Shown here: piece after piece, positions 31,234 to 43,871 of the stretch
Position numbering within the stretch: the stretch's first letter is position 1
How the letters are laid out: each line of letters opens with the position of its first letter
Assembly: GCF_000740895.1 (NCBI RefSeq)
Contig: NC_025261.1
Span: 930,001-994,000 of the forward strand
Direction: 5' to 3'
DNA from: Theileria orientalis strain Shintoku
Lineage: Eukaryota; Apicomplexa; Aconoidasida; Piroplasmida; Theileriidae
DNA length: 64,000 nt
Made by a program: the position numbers and the translations under genes
The notes under the pieces: generated by a model
The model's database searches: none
What the model was told of the DNA's origin: nothing
What the model saw: the letters and a program-made list of their open reading frames with translations, nothing else

Positions 31234-33676
31234 ATGGGAGACGAAATTGAAGATTTCGTCGGAGTGTCATACGTGGATCTGCTGAGTAAATCTTTGACCA
31301 GATGTATCATAGACTGGAAATGTTTCGGAGAAAGAATAGTATCCGAAACTAACAAGAATAACTTAAGAATAGCTCTGATTCAGTATTGCAGAGGACAGAG
31401 GGAAATATTTTTAAAGTTAAAAGTCCTTTTCGATTTGGTTAAGTATCAGAAGAATATAGATAAAATGTTGCAGTATTCGACTCAATATGATGAATATATT
31501 GAGAATTCTATACAAGATTTATCAAAGGTAGGACTTGGTAATATTGTATGTTGTATGTACGATATATATGTGCTCAATTGATATTAAAATAACGATAATT
31601 GTGTAGAACATATGTGTCATTGAGAATAACATAATGCCGGCGCCAAATGTATCACTGGGAGTTGACCTGCTAAACACCTGCACATACACCAGGATTCCGA
31701 CGATGATCGGGGAAATTAGTAAGTCCTCGGTGGATAACACAATCCCGGTAATGAAAATAGACCCGGAAACGATAGATTTGTGTTTAAACAGACTGAAAAT
31801 ACACTTCTACGTCCTGTTTAAGCTGAGTGAGTGCTCGAGAGTCTGTAAAGTGGATTTTAACAACGGAGTGTGCTGCTTTACGAGGGAAGACTTTTTCCAT
31901 ATAGAGCTGCTGTATGACTTCAGCCAGTATCAAATCACGAAGTTGAAGCTGTTTATAAACAATTACTATGTAAACAATATGGTTAACATAATGAACTATG
32001 TTTTAAACCATCGTCTGACACATAAAGCAAATGTTAGTGCGAATTCAGGGACTAATACGCAGAATGGTGAGGCGTTGAGTGATAAAGAGGATCGCAAAGT
32101 GGACAACATATTTGACATAATATACAAAATAACAAATAGTTATATCGGGAAGGTAATAATGAAGTATCTGTACAAGCAAGTGATAAACTATAACAACAAT
32201 AAGTACATAGTGTACAACTATGAACACGTGCTGAATGATGGGAATTATAGCGTTAATGAAACGAGTGAAGAGAAGGAGGTAGTTGAAAGGTTAAAAGTAG
32301 AATGCTATAACAAATATAAGAGTAAAAAGGAAAGAGGACTGGTGATGGTGTTCACGAGGAAGGAAAACGGAGATGTGAATCTGAGAGTGGACCAGTTGAA
32401 CCTGAGTTACCCAGGAGTTCATGACTATAAATTCGACTACTGGCTGCACAAAATGTCAGATGAATTGGAAAAACACCAATTGGAAGCATATAGAAGTAAG
32501 GCGGAGGTGGTGAATAACCAGTATAATCAGCTGCTAGAGTTGATAGAGAGTGAGTGCGGAAATAAAAAAGTAACTGAAGGTAATAATTTGTTTAAACACC
32601 ATAGGGTCAGTGAGCTTTATTTGATTGAAGATGGAGCCGAATTAAAAAATGGAGTTAAATTAGAGGAATTGGAACAAAATAAATTAGGTCAACTAAGAAG
32701 AGAGGAGCAAGTGTGGATGAATAGATTTAACGGCTCACTTAATTTTCATGATTACACGGGGGAATTTAACCTGAATGAAGCACACGGTATACTAAAATTG
32801 AATAAAATAACACAACTGTTAGATGTAAAGTATCGTAAGTATGAACCTTTTGCAATGAATGGTGCTCCAGAAATGAATGTGACGTGTCCAGTGTGTAGGC
32901 TGGAAAGTGAATTATACAGCATGAATAGATATGGTGACAAGAGTTACGGAAAAGTCAAAGCTGGCCACGAACACAAGGTTGACGTCAAGGTAGAAGTTAA
33001 ACGGGAGCCGGATGTTAAAGCCAGTAGCCATGAAGGCATGGAATTAGATGAGAATAGAGAGGAAAGGAACTATGATGAGGAAGACATAGATAACCACCTG
33101 GTGAGTGTGCTGTTGGCCAACAACAAGTGCCTTATGCACAACAGTAATAACAACCTGCACGTGCTGGGAATGTATCAAGTGCACCCGCTGTATGGTGGAA
33201 AGTTGCCTGACCGCAAAGCTAACGTTTATATTAATGAGGAGGATAACGATTTCGGACTGAGGCTGGTGCTGAACGTGCTGGTGCACGACTACGTCACGAT
33301 AGGCAACAACCTGGCGGTATTCGATGGCACGAGTAACGCGGTGGGAACAGTGGAGTTGGAATGTCTGTATCAGGAGTCCATGAAGGAACGGCTTCTGACC
33401 ATACTGAGTGGACTGCTGAGTTTAGAGTTTATGAACAGAAAACAGGGCTGGGAGCGTGGCTTCTCGTCAGATGCGTACAGTAGGCACTTCGTGACGGAGC
33501 CGATAGACAGGGAAGTTAGGCTGGCAGTGTTTAAGTTCAGCGAGTTGAATCTGTCAGTAACGTTCAAGGACGGCCTGTTTTACAAGGTGTGCAAGGACGG
33601 CAGGGAAACGATGTTCGGAAACGACCAACACCCGGACGCGTTCATGAGTAAGATTCTAAGTCAAGGCAGACGATAA
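31234..33676 (+). CDS. MED14: Mediator complex subunit 14 (Rgr1)
   Basis: Two exons: 31234-31527 and 31607-33676; 787 aa. The N-terminal 150 residues match MED14: GVSYVDLLSKSLTRCIIDWK, then IALIQYCRGQREIFLKLKVL, the VKYQKNIDKML helix, and NVSLGVDLLNTCTYTRIPTM, the counterpart of the A-x-x-V-L-T-T-G-x-Y-x-R-L-P block. MED14 is the backbone joining the Mediator head, middle and tail. The remainder is less conserved and carries an acidic/polar insertion with an isolated CPVC near 32886. The splice between SIQDLSK and the next exon is supported by the alignment continuing across it. Confidence 0.85.
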
Positions 33677-33762
33677 AGTAATGTTTAAATGAGAATGAGC
33701 ATGTGTGTAGTAATATAGTGCAGTGTGAATGCATATTAGTGAGTTTGGGTAGGTAAAATTAC

Positions 33763-33971
33763 ATGGAAGTTGAGTCAGCGATCCTGAGGCAGCTGAGGGC
33801 GCACTTTTATGTTAGTTAAGGGTTTAACCATACTCTAAAGTTAAGGTTATATTGAGGAAGATGTGGCAAAAATGAAAAATACAATAAAATATAAAGGTAC
33901 CTGTAGAAAGCGATGTCGAATTCGGGAAATTGGCTCGTTCTCAACGATGGAAAAGTACGCGAGCCGAGTGA
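33763..33971 (+). CDS. Possible 40-aa spliced protein
   Basis: Two candidate exons, 33763-33810 (MEVESAILRQLRAHFY) and 33897-33971 (VPVESDVEFGKLARSQRWKS...), joined in phase 0 across an 86-nt GT-AG intron. The two segments stand out from the AT-rich spacer by balanced codon composition. An overlapping alternative frame beginning at 33913 (MSNSGNWLVLNDGKVREPSE) is equally open. No family is recognised, so at most one reading can be right. Confidence 0.3.
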
Positions 33972-34461
33972 AGTGACCGGTATGAGAAGCCAAAGTGTCC
34001 CTCTGTATGTTTAAAACCCATTCCCTAAATAAAATATTAGATCGACAGAATAAATAAGTCGGTAGTTAAATTATTATGAGTAGAAGATGTAGATAGGCAC
34101 TGTACCATTTGGTATTATCAACGTGACCAGTACCCTGATATTTACTCTGCAAATGCTCTAATTGAGCATGGATGTTGAATCTGTCATAAGAAGACATTGA
34201 TTGAAAACAAGGAATAAAAATAATCAGTGCTCAAGTTGAGTATGTGGTGAAGAAAATTCAAAAATGCAAGAATATAGTAATAGGCATATTGTATAATATT
34301 TATTGTATTTTTAGTAGTACTCGAATGTGTAATGCTAGTGTGTAATTTAAATATCTAATGTGTTTCAAATTTAAATGGGAAGTGTGTTAAAAAATCACAA
34401 TCATGTTAAAAGTATTAAAATCGACATGAAGAGTAGTTGTAAGGCGATATGAATTTAAATA
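33972..34461. other. Spacer upstream of TMEM94-like gene
   Basis: AT-rich; no ORF, RNA gene or clear repeat seen. Confidence 0.5.
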
Positions 34462-37400
34462 ATGGATTTAAATGAAGAAGCTCTGATAAATGAGCCCTTT
34501 CAAGAAGATTTGTACAAATATGTGCAAGAAAGCAATGAGTGTAACTTGGAAAATGAGGTTAGAGACGTAAAATATATCCGTCCAACCATAAAGATTGGAC
34601 TAACCACAAAGGAAGCGAATCAGAGAATCATACTAAAACTATCGGTAAGAGTGAACTAGATATAAATTCCCGAGTGTAACTGATAACAAGGTCGTATAGG
34701 AAGTTTTAAACAAATGTGAGAAAAAGATAACCCCGAAACTGATATTTCTGGAACTGCAGAAGGCTGATTTCATATTGACAATATTGGGAGTTTTAACACT
34801 GCTAGGTGAGAGGATTTATAGTTGGTCGAACTGCACACTAGATATATAGAAACGCACAATTACTGAACAATGTGATTAGTTATTGTGTTAATAGCATGTT
34901 ATATGAGTGTAAACGCAAACATATCTGGTGTAGGATGTTTTATATATTCGTCACTGACGAGTTATAATGAGACGATAACGGATGTGTGGGAGTACGTACT
35001 GGAGTTGCTAGTACTGATCCCATGGATACTGCTTAACATATACATTAAGATCTTGATTAAGATCAACAACATTAACAGGAAGAGTAACAGAATAAGAGAG
35101 GTTTTGGAGTTCATATACTTTAATCGCAACGTTAACACGTACGAGGCGGAGCACAAAAACTATAACCTGGACCCGCCTTCGTCAGATTTCATATCAGTGT
35201 ACAGGAATTACCAGTGGGTACGTCTGCCGAGGAACGTGATTGCGAAGGGAGACGTGTTTAAGCTTAGCCTGAACCAGGAGTTCCCGTGCGAAAGTAAGCT
35301 GATATTGAATTGCAAGAACGATGAACTGATAATGAACGAGGAGGTGTACAAGGAAGGAGACAAGTGCACGTTCATAGGAGATAACACGGACCACGAAGCG
35401 TTCATAGACGGCACGTTTCTGGCAGTTAGCGACTCGTTCTCTACGTACCTGGAATACTACGTGGAAAACTTTAACAATGAGCCCGCGCACGAAAGCTGGA
35501 AGGCCAAGAACCACGACTTTAACAACTACTACGGTTTTAAGTCGAAAGAGGCGAATAGGAGAGAAGTTATATGGAACTACAACGACAACTACATATTTCT
35601 GAACAACAACAACAAGATTCTGATCGTAGTGGTGACGATTCTGACGGTGGCGCTGAACACGATATGGAACTTCCTGTACAGCACGGAGAACAGAGTGGTG
35701 ATCATGATCAATACGGCGAGACTGATCATACTGTTGGACTTCGTAGGGCTGGACCCGCTGTACAAGTTGTCGGAGCTCTGGGGAAACGTGAAGCTGCTGT
35801 CGATCTTCGAAAAGTACCACGAACACAAGTTCATGAAGGGGCTGGACTCGATAAGGTCAGTGAGCTCGTCGTCGTTCCTGAGCAACTCGTCCTACGACTC
35901 GGAGAGCTCGGACCTGCTGGCGAAAGAGATAACGTACTTGTACCAGTTTAGGCAGATAAGAAGAGTGCTGAGAAAGGGCCTGTTTGACGACTACAGTCTG
36001 GTGAAGCACCTGAGCTGCGTAACGCTGCTGTCGTTCATAGACGACATAGGAATACTGCTTAACAGTAATCAGTCGCTGCAGGAAATATCGATAATAACGA
36101 AGAGAAGCACCTCGATAAGCCTGGACACAGTGAAGAAGGAAGAAGAGGAAAAAGGAGGCGAGGAAAAGGAAAAAGAGGGGGCTAACCAGAAAACGAATGA
36201 CTATGAGCCAATAGATCACTTCGATAGCGCAGCAGGAACCACGAACCCATTTAGATTTGACACGAACCTGTACGACGATTTCAAGGACATGTACGCAGGC
36301 TCGGACCCGGACAAGGAAGGAGAGGGGGAAGAGGATGACCTGCTGATCCTGGATGTGTACAACGACCCGAACCTGTACGGAAAGGACAACATAAGGTTCA
36401 CGACGGACCACGAAAAAAACTGCAGAAATCAGCTTAAGCCACTAATATTTTCAATGTCACTAACAGCGCTGCCATCGTACATGTCACTGCAAATGAACAG
36501 GACGGAAAACCTGAACAAAAGTGTGTCAATCAGTGGTACGCCGAAGGCTAACGTGATAGTAGGGTCGAAGGATAACGCAGCGGAGGGGGGATTGAGTGGC
36601 AAGAAGGAAGACGACTCAGGAAGGAACTACAGCGAAGCACTGGTGAGTGAAATGGGAGAGTTTATTAAGTACGATGCCACCGCATATAAATTGGACAAAA
36701 GCAATAGAGCGGAAGCGACGTACAGGGGAGACCAGTCGGACAAGGGGGACCCGAAAACAAGGTCAAGGCTCTACGGAAGAAAGGGGCTGTACAGGAACTA
36801 CATATCGACGCTGATCAACAGTGAGCTGGACAACTTTAACAATTGTTTGTGCACTCTCACGAACGTGCTGGGAATAAAGAAGCTGTACCTGAAGCGCTAC
36901 AAGCTGCTTAAGTTCGTGCTCTTCAACTACGGGCAGAAAACGTCGGAAGAAAGTGACTCTGTAAGACAAAGTTCACCAAGAGCAGGAAGGCACAGGAAGG
37001 CGAGGGACGAAGACGAAAGGCTGGAGGACGAGGACAGCAAAATACTCCTCTACTTCTACAGAGACACGAACAAGAAGATCATCCAGATGCTTATCAAGTG
37101 CAGAATGGCAGTGATCAACAACTATAAGCTCAACTACTACAACGGCAGCAAGATCATTAACCTGAACAAGAGAATAAAGAGGAAGATAAAGGACCTGAAC
37201 ATACAGTGGCTCTCCAACGGAATGAACACGTTCCTCTACTTCTACAAGCCGATCTCGATCAACGACTTTAACATCTTTCTGCTCCTCCTGCCGTACATAA
37301 CAGTCTACAACATAAGCGCCACGAAGCTCAGGGACAAACACAAGGAGCAGCCGAACAGGAGTAAGCTGAGCGGGCCGAAAAGGAACGAAAAGTTCATGTT

Positions 37401-39718
37401 CATGTACAAGAACAACCCGCTCTACTACAAGTACAAGGGCGTGAGCATACGCCAGCTCGCGAGAGTGTACAAGTCGAGCGAGCAGCAGGCTGACAAGCCG
37501 GAGACGCCGCACAGAGCCTCGGGCGCTCAGAAGGAGACGCACAGGCTCACGAAGGAGAACGTGGGAAAGGACGTAATGCTGGGGAGTTTCTTGGGGAAGA
37601 TGCTGAACTCGTACATCAAGAACTCAATCCTGCTGGGTGAGTCCCGATTTATTTAGCTAAACGTACGAATGCGTAGTTACCAATACACACGTATATGTTT
37701 ATTTACACACAATGTACAGGAATGGTGGGAACGAAACACAGCCTCCCGAAGGAGCTGAGCAACAGAATCAACGATCTGCACGAGGCAGGAATAAGGTTCG
37801 TGTACTTTTCGAAACACAACGAGAAGATCACGAGGATAGTGGGAGGGCTGCTGGGCCTGGAAACGTCCTGGAACTCAATGATATCACTCTCGACATCGGA
37901 AACGACCTCGTTCATAAACCAGGAGGGGCACACGGTTCTGCCAAACGGGATTGACAACATAAGGCAGCACATACAGCAGGTGGACGACATACCACTGCAG
38001 GTCTCACTGTACTGCAACTGCAACTTCAGCAACATAGGGGAGATGCTGGACATTTTGAACGAAAACGGAGAGAGAATAATGTGCGTGGGATCAGGGCTGA
38101 ACCCGAACAACTTTTACCTCTTCAACAACTCGCACATTTCGTTTTCAATATCGCTGAATTATAATCCAATATGCAAGTTTTGCAAAGGTAAGTTGCCTAC
38201 TTAAACGCCCTGTGCAGTGAAACAATGAACTTTGTGATGCAATGACGATGTAGGTAAAAGGTGGCAGGGGATATCTAAGGCGCACATATTCGAGGAGCCG
38301 AAGCCGGAATTTAAATTATCATCGCTGATAACATCGTTGACGTCATCACTGCAAACGTCGCAGCTGTACAAAGTAAGTACGCAGTTATCTGTGGTTTGGT
38401 AGCCAGGAACACATTAAGTTATATGTTTGACTCTCATGTTTAACCTAATAATAAATAATAGGTGAGCGACCCGGAGTTTATATTTGACATGCTGTACGAG
38501 ATGTTCAAAGAAGCGAGAAGGATGAGTACGAATCTGCAGGAGTCAATATCGTTCATGCTCTTGTCGTACTATTCGCTCATATGGATGTACTTCCTGCAAA
38601 ATTTGCTGTCACTCCCACCTGTCCTATCAGTAAGTTGATAGCTATGTGAAATTGTTACTACCGTAAACGGTACAATCAGTTACATAGTACTGATTGGATC
38701 ATACGCATGTATTATGTGCAATAGATAAATAGTTGTAGTTATGGGAAAGTAATTATTGATAAACAGACCTTCGACTTTGTGCTGATCGTATTCGTCTATA
38801 TACCGTTTTTGTCACTGACGCTGATTTCAAACCCAGCAATGGATAAGATTATGGAGCATCTGCCGAACAAGGTTATACAGACAGGAAGGACAACCTTCAA
38901 CCACTATGTAAGTGTGATAGCAGTTATGTACAGTGCACATCGCTGATGTCCGATGTGATTTTTTTAAAAATATGTACGCATTTATGCACCCTATGAATAA
39001 CACAATTTTAGGTAAGGACGTATTTGAGGCTGCTGGTTATCAGTGTTTTTGTCGTTTTTGTATACTATATACACATGTACTATTCGAACCTGTATATTAA
39101 CGATAAGTACCTGTTAAACAACCAGTACTGCAGGCATTTCTTCTACTGTAAGTCATAAGCTACGCATTCATTCAGTTATTTTATTCTAAATCAAAAGAGT
39201 TATTTGGATAGTTAACACCAAACACACCGTCCACACCAATAATGCTATTAACAATAAACACATTGAGTGCAGACCCTCGATATCGATGCTTTGAGCCCTT
39301 AATTGACTTTCTGAGCAAGGAAAAGGGATACGACAAGTACGTGTGCATCGTCCTATCGCAGCAGTTCACGTCGATCTCATTCGTCGTGTTCCTGGTGGTC
39401 TCGTCGCTGTCCTGGATCCACAAGTACTCGTACATTAACCTCGACACGTTCAAGAACATAAAGTGGATCGTAGCAGTGGTCAAGATCACGACGGTCCAGA
39501 TAGCAGTGGTGGCTATTAGACTGCTCCTGCTCAGCCTGGGCGACACCAAGATGATGAAGATGATGATAGTGAACACGAGCTACTCACTGCTGTTAGTGAT
39601 TCCAATACTGCTCGTGGACGAGTTCGTGAAGTTCTTCATAATCAAGAACAAAAACACGCAGCAGAAGTTTCTAAAGCTGCTGTTCTCCACGAGGTTGGGA
39701 ACATGGTCGCCCAAATAA
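34462..39718 (+). CDS. TMEM94: TMEM94/ERMA-like P-type-ATPase-related membrane protein
   Basis: Nine exons: 34462-34644, 34700-34805, 34880-37636, 37720-38187, 38254-38372, 38462-38629, 38767-38907, 39012-39147, 39273-39718; 1507 aa. Family-specific blocks are GTKHSLPKELSNRINDLHEA, GIRFVYFSKHNEKITRIVGG, LLGLETSWNSMISLS, GIDNIRQHIQQVDDIPLQVS, CVGSGLNPNNFYLFNNSHIS and the final FLKLLFSTRLGTWSP, all in TMEM94 order. Two hydrophobic pairs lie near the N-terminus and middle and about six helices at the C-terminus. The phosphorylation-site position reads FIDDIGIL (nt 36039-36050) in place of D-K-T-G, and the hinge GDGxND is replaced by GSGLNPNN. The central cytosolic loop has long low-complexity insertions. 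Human TMEM94 was reported as an ER magnesium transporter; function here is inferred. Confidence 0.9.
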
Positions 39719-39972
39719 TCCCCTACTCACTCTACTTCTATGCACGGTACGCGTTACACATGAGTTTTATGTATATATTGCACTGTTTATGTAGTGTTCT
39801 GGTGTTTTCTGGGTTATTTTATGAGTAGTTTGTTAATGTGTGAGGAAAAGGTGTGATAAGTATGTAAAATAGGGTAGTGGAAATCTAACAAAGATATATG
39901 TGGATAAATTAGTAATAGTCAGCCCGTAATTTTAATATATTGCTTGTAAAATAACTTTAAGTACTTTTATAT

Positions 39973-40439
39973 ATGGAAGACTATCAAAGGTGGCGAAGAA
40001 GAGAACTTAACGAGAGGAATAAGAGGAGGCCCGAGTACAGGTATTTTCCAAACAGAACCGCCTTTCACACCTTCGGGTTCACCCTCGCCACCTGTCTGTC
40101 CGTTATGGGAATATCGTCGCTGCTGATTGTGGTTCTGGAGAGAGCCGCCGAAAAAAATGACCAAAAGAAAAGGTATCAAGAACGGTTCGTTAAAACAGAC
40201 ATGTTCAGAGACAACGTAAGTGCTATTTATTTTTATTTCCCTTATTCGTAGCCTGTACTGAGTATTGGTGTACAATATTAATAACTGTGCAGCTTTCACT
40301 CGTTTGGGGGTCGCTCCACAGAAACGACGTCGAGTTCCAGAGGAGAAGGCTCAATCTGCCGGCGCAACCGGCTTCGTCCGTTATGATCAGGGACCCTGAG
40401 GTTAAGTACCCTGAGCCCACTGGCCAAGTAACTTTGTAA
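39973..40439 (+). CDS. Small single-pass membrane protein, unknown
   Basis: Two exons: 39973-40215 and 40293-40439; 129 aa. The N-terminus is highly basic (MEDYQRWRRRELNERNKRRP), followed by one transmembrane helix at about residues 33-56 (TFGFTLATCLSVMGISSLLI) and a charged C-terminal part ending PEVKYPEPTGQVTL. There is no signal peptide. The layout (basic N-terminus, one helix, hydrophilic tail) is that of small accessory subunits of mitochondrial inner-membrane complexes, but no family is recognised. Convergent with LEO1, 106 bp apart. Confidence 0.7.
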
Positions 40440-40545
40440 ATTAGTAATATTTGAGGCTTTGACCACCAAAACACACTAATGCCACACTGGTGCTTCCACG
40501 TACGTGATTATATACTAAAATACGTGTAAGTTTACAAAATTATGG

Positions 40546-42147
40546 TCAGTCTTCGTTGTCGGACGACTCAAGGAAGTTTCTGGTCAGTCCCTTGGAATTG
40601 TAATTAAATTTTTTCTGGCGTTCACTCTCCCGAACGTGTATCAAGTTCTATAATTTAGTGTTAGTTACTGTGAGTTACAATAGTGGAGGTAATAGGTGCA
40701 CTCTCTGGCTGTGTAGAGCAGTAAATAACTATTATCTAGCGGTGTGGTAAATAACCTAGGTTCTGGTTGCTTAAAATGCTAATTAGGGACGTACTTGCTG
40801 CAGTGCGTGATGGGATTGAACTGCGTCGGACAGCGACGTCACCGCCATCTTCTGGCGCTTGTGCTCCTTCGTCTTTATTGGGTCGTTCTTGAGGGTGGAG
40901 AATCGCGTGTGCAGGTTCGAGAAGCGCGTCTGAAGCCTCGTGTGCACCTGCGCGTGCACCGGCTTAAGGTCGGCCCTTTCGTCCTCGAGCAGGAAGGCCA
41001 TCTCCTTCACGGACTCGCAGTCCAGCGGCACCTTGCCCACAAACATGCTCACGTTCCCGTCCTCCCAGAGTACCATCTTGCCGTTGCTCTCCCAGGCACT
41101 GCTCTCGCGTTTTCTCTTTTTGTCGCTGGCAATCAGGTTCTCAATAATGCGTTTGTGCAAGTTGGCTTTGTCGAGGGCGTTGTGTGCTCGAGATGCCGTG
41201 GTTGACTCTTGAGTCGGGGTTGAATTGGGTGTATTTGCGGCGACAGTTTCGGCGCCGAGATAAAAGGGGTCCACGTTTTTGCGATTGCGAAGGTCACCGT
41301 CGGTGCTCAGGTTGGCTGGCTCTGGCGACGGCGCCTGGCTGTTGGGGTTGTTTGTAAACGGGGCTGTCCGTCTAAAACACAGCATCGAGAGTGTGTTTGT
41401 GTTCGGCGGGCGCTCTAGCAGCTGCGGGTTCGACCTCAGGAAGCTCCTCACGTCGCTGTGATTTACCACCTTGAGCGTGGGCGGGAACCTGCAGATTGCC
41501 AACCTCTCGGCATCCTGTGGCTTTGGGGCCAAGGTCAGTGTCGTGTTTATCACCTTCTGCTCTTCAAACGTCTCCACAGTCTTGTCCAGCAGGTCCTTCA
41601 ACTTATTCTGATCCAGCTTTTCCTGCAACTGATCTTGGCTTGTCAGAGTTGGCGAGGGCTTCGACTTCGAGTCGAAAGTTTCGTTTTCGTCGCTATCTTC
41701 AAACAGTCCGACTATGTCCTTGTCGTCCTGTTGCAAAGTTGAAGGTTCCTTGGCTTCCTCTGCGGACTTAACGTCGTGGAAGCTTTCAATTTTTAACCTA
41801 ACCTCTGAGCCCTCGTGCTTAAAGCCAGGCTCCGTATCGTCGTGTTTAACTGGTTCATCATTCAGAGATGGTTCAACATAATCTTCATCCATTTTTAAAT
41901 CCGGTGCGGCTGACTCCGTTTTACTTTTTCCCCCTTCAAGTTTCAAATTAGAGTCCACTTGATGGTCTTCCATATCCAGTTCCAACAGTTCCTCTAGTGA
42001 GGATTCTTCAAGACCAGCGTCATCCAAGTTCATGTTAATCTCTTCTTCTTTAAAATTCTGTGGTTCTGTTTCATCATTTTGTATATCAAAAGAGGAAGAA
42101 TCAACCCCGGCTTCCGTATCGGAATCACGGGGATGTGAATCGGACAT
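40546..42147 (-). CDS. LEO1: Paf1 complex subunit Leo1
   Basis: Two exons: 42147-40795 and 40647-40546, 147-nt intron; 484 aa. The N-terminal 200 residues are acidic and disordered (LEELLELDMEDHQVDSNLKL). The Leo1 core is in the second half: LAICRFPPTLKVVNHSDVRS, then ESNGKMVLWEDGNVSMFVGK, which matches the Leo1 R-I-V-x-W-S-D-G-S-x-S-L-x-x-G block, then LKPVHAQVHTRLQTRFSNLH and HKRQKMAVTSL. The second exon (LIHVRESERQKKFNYNSKGL...) matches the Leo1 C-terminal R-E-K-Q-x-x-R-G-L-S segment and restores the ending. Leo1 acts with Paf1C on elongating RNA polymerase II. Confidence 0.88.
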
Positions 42148-42395
42148 TTCGAGAATTTAATAAAGCACAAACTGATCAAAACAAAAATTAATATAAAACA
42201 GTGTACAAAATATACGATTTAGTATGAAGAAAAAATGTAAACAAGCATAAAACTACGGGTTGTTCTAGTAGATTTGCACTATTGGGAGTTTATTGTTTAC
42301 ACATAATATGTATTTATATTTCTAGGTATAAGTAGGGTTGTATTTTTAGTATTATTTCAAATTAATTTTAATTCTGTACATAATTAATTTATTTA

Positions 42396-43660
42396 ATGGA
42401 CGGTTATAGATCTACCAAGTCTATCCCCAAAACGCAATCACAGAATCCAGCCAAGCCTTCAAACTTTTCACCAATCAATGATAGTTCCTTAAACCCGCCC
42501 CCCTTGTTGTCTTCTAAGCAGAATCTAGTTAAATCGCCGCCTTCAAAGCCCACAGCTCAGAAGCCAGCGTCCACAAAAGCCTCGTCGCTGAAGCAATCCT
42601 CTTCGAGGCAGTCTCCCTCTAAATCACACTCTTCACAGTCGAGCCTGACTGGCTCTGCGAAGCTGCAAGGTTCATCCACTCCCAGCACATCGCTCAAACA
42701 TTCAACTGGACCCGGTTCCTCCAAGGCCAAGTTCGAGGACAGGGAAAGGAGGAGGACCCCGTCCTCCAAGGGCGGGGATGACAAGACTGTGAAGAACCCG
42801 GACCTGCTCAAACCTGACAAGAAGGTTGATAACACAGACTTAATTGACGGCCTCGCTCTCCAGAGGCAGTGGGATGAGAAGCCGGACATTGACCACCTGT
42901 CAAACTCTCTCATGACCCTGTACTATAAACTGGAGTCGAACAAGTTGAGGGAGGAATCCAACGTCTCTGAGGATTCACAGTCTCCAGTGCCCAAGGAGTT
43001 AGCTGAGGACGCTGATTCGAAGGAGGACATAAAGGAACTTCGGGAAAAGATATTCCTTAGTGCGCTGAGGGTGAGGTCGAAGAGTGTGATTTACCTGAAC
43101 TACACTCGGGACAGGCTCCAGTCGATTCTGAGGTTTTGTCGTTCCCTGAACCTAAAATACAAGACACTAAACCACAATGTAATTCAACTATCTATTTAAC
43201 CATCTTTTAAAAGTTACTAGTTATAGCTTATTGGTTGACCACTGACTTAATTTATTAATTAACACATTAACTAACATAGTAATTAACACATTAACTAACA
43301 TAGTAATTAACACATTAACTGACCTATCATTCAATACATTAGTCATCAATCAACACACTAGTTAATAAACTAATGAATTGTTTTCAGGTCTCTAAAATTG
43401 AGAAGAGTTACTACGGCAAGTGTAGAAAGTTTCAAAAACGCAGAAGTCTTAATGAAGTTTACGACAAGTTGAGTAGAGTCGTAGCTAAGCTCCCGAATAT
43501 GAGACAGATTCACCTAATTTCAAAGGAGCTCATGAATAAAATGTCCAGGATAAACGCAAAGATTGAGAAGATCAGGACTCAGATGGAGTCACGCAGGTCG
43601 CATATTTTCAACGCCACGCAGTTACTGAGTAACATAACAGCTAACTCTACCACTCAGTAA
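42396..43660 (+). CDS. Unknown protein, disordered N-terminus and helical C-terminus
   Basis: Two exons: 42396-43178 and 43388-43660, 209-nt intron; 351 aa. The first 130 residues are low-complexity Ser/Pro/Lys/Gln (SSLKQSSSRQSPSKSHSSQS). From residue 150 the protein is helical (LIDGLALQRQWDEKPDIDHL; ALRVRSKSVIYLNYTRDRLQ) and exon 2 is a coiled coil (LISKELMNKMSRINAKIEKI). No membrane segment or signal peptide. No family recognised; the shape fits a subunit of a multi-protein assembly. It starts divergently from LEO1 with a 248-bp spacer between them. Confidence 0.65.
43258..43325. repeat. Intronic 24-nt tandem repeat, about 2.8 copies
   Basis: Near-perfect copies of ATTAACACATTAACTAACAT plus AGTA start at 43258, 43282 and 43306, inside the intron of the 42396-43660 gene. 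Confidence 0.9.
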
Positions 43661-43690
43661 CAAAATGGCTAATCTAGTTGACTATATTTG

Positions 43691-43782
43691 TGTATTTGCA
43701 GTAAGTGTATTGAGTATGTGTATTTGCTGTCTGCAGTAAGTGTATTGAGTATGTGTATTTGCAGTAAGTGTATTGAGTATGT
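43691..43782. repeat. Tandem repeat of about 28 nt, three copies
   Basis: Three copies of TGTATTTGCAGTAAGTGTAT plus TGAGTATG, the second carrying a 7-nt insertion. It lies in the convergent spacer between the 42396-43660 gene and the RAP gene. Confidence 0.9.
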
Positions 43783-43871
43783 GCTCACAATAATAACAAT
43801 GATAGTAATAACAATGCTCATAACATTATGGTACATTATCAGTTGGTTAAGACGAGAATGCTTTGATTTTA

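Noticed and set aside
35194..35826. 210-codon minus-strand open frame inside the TMEM94-like gene
   Set aside because: Antisense to the long conserved exon, with Val/Gln/Arg-biased composition; no independent motif.
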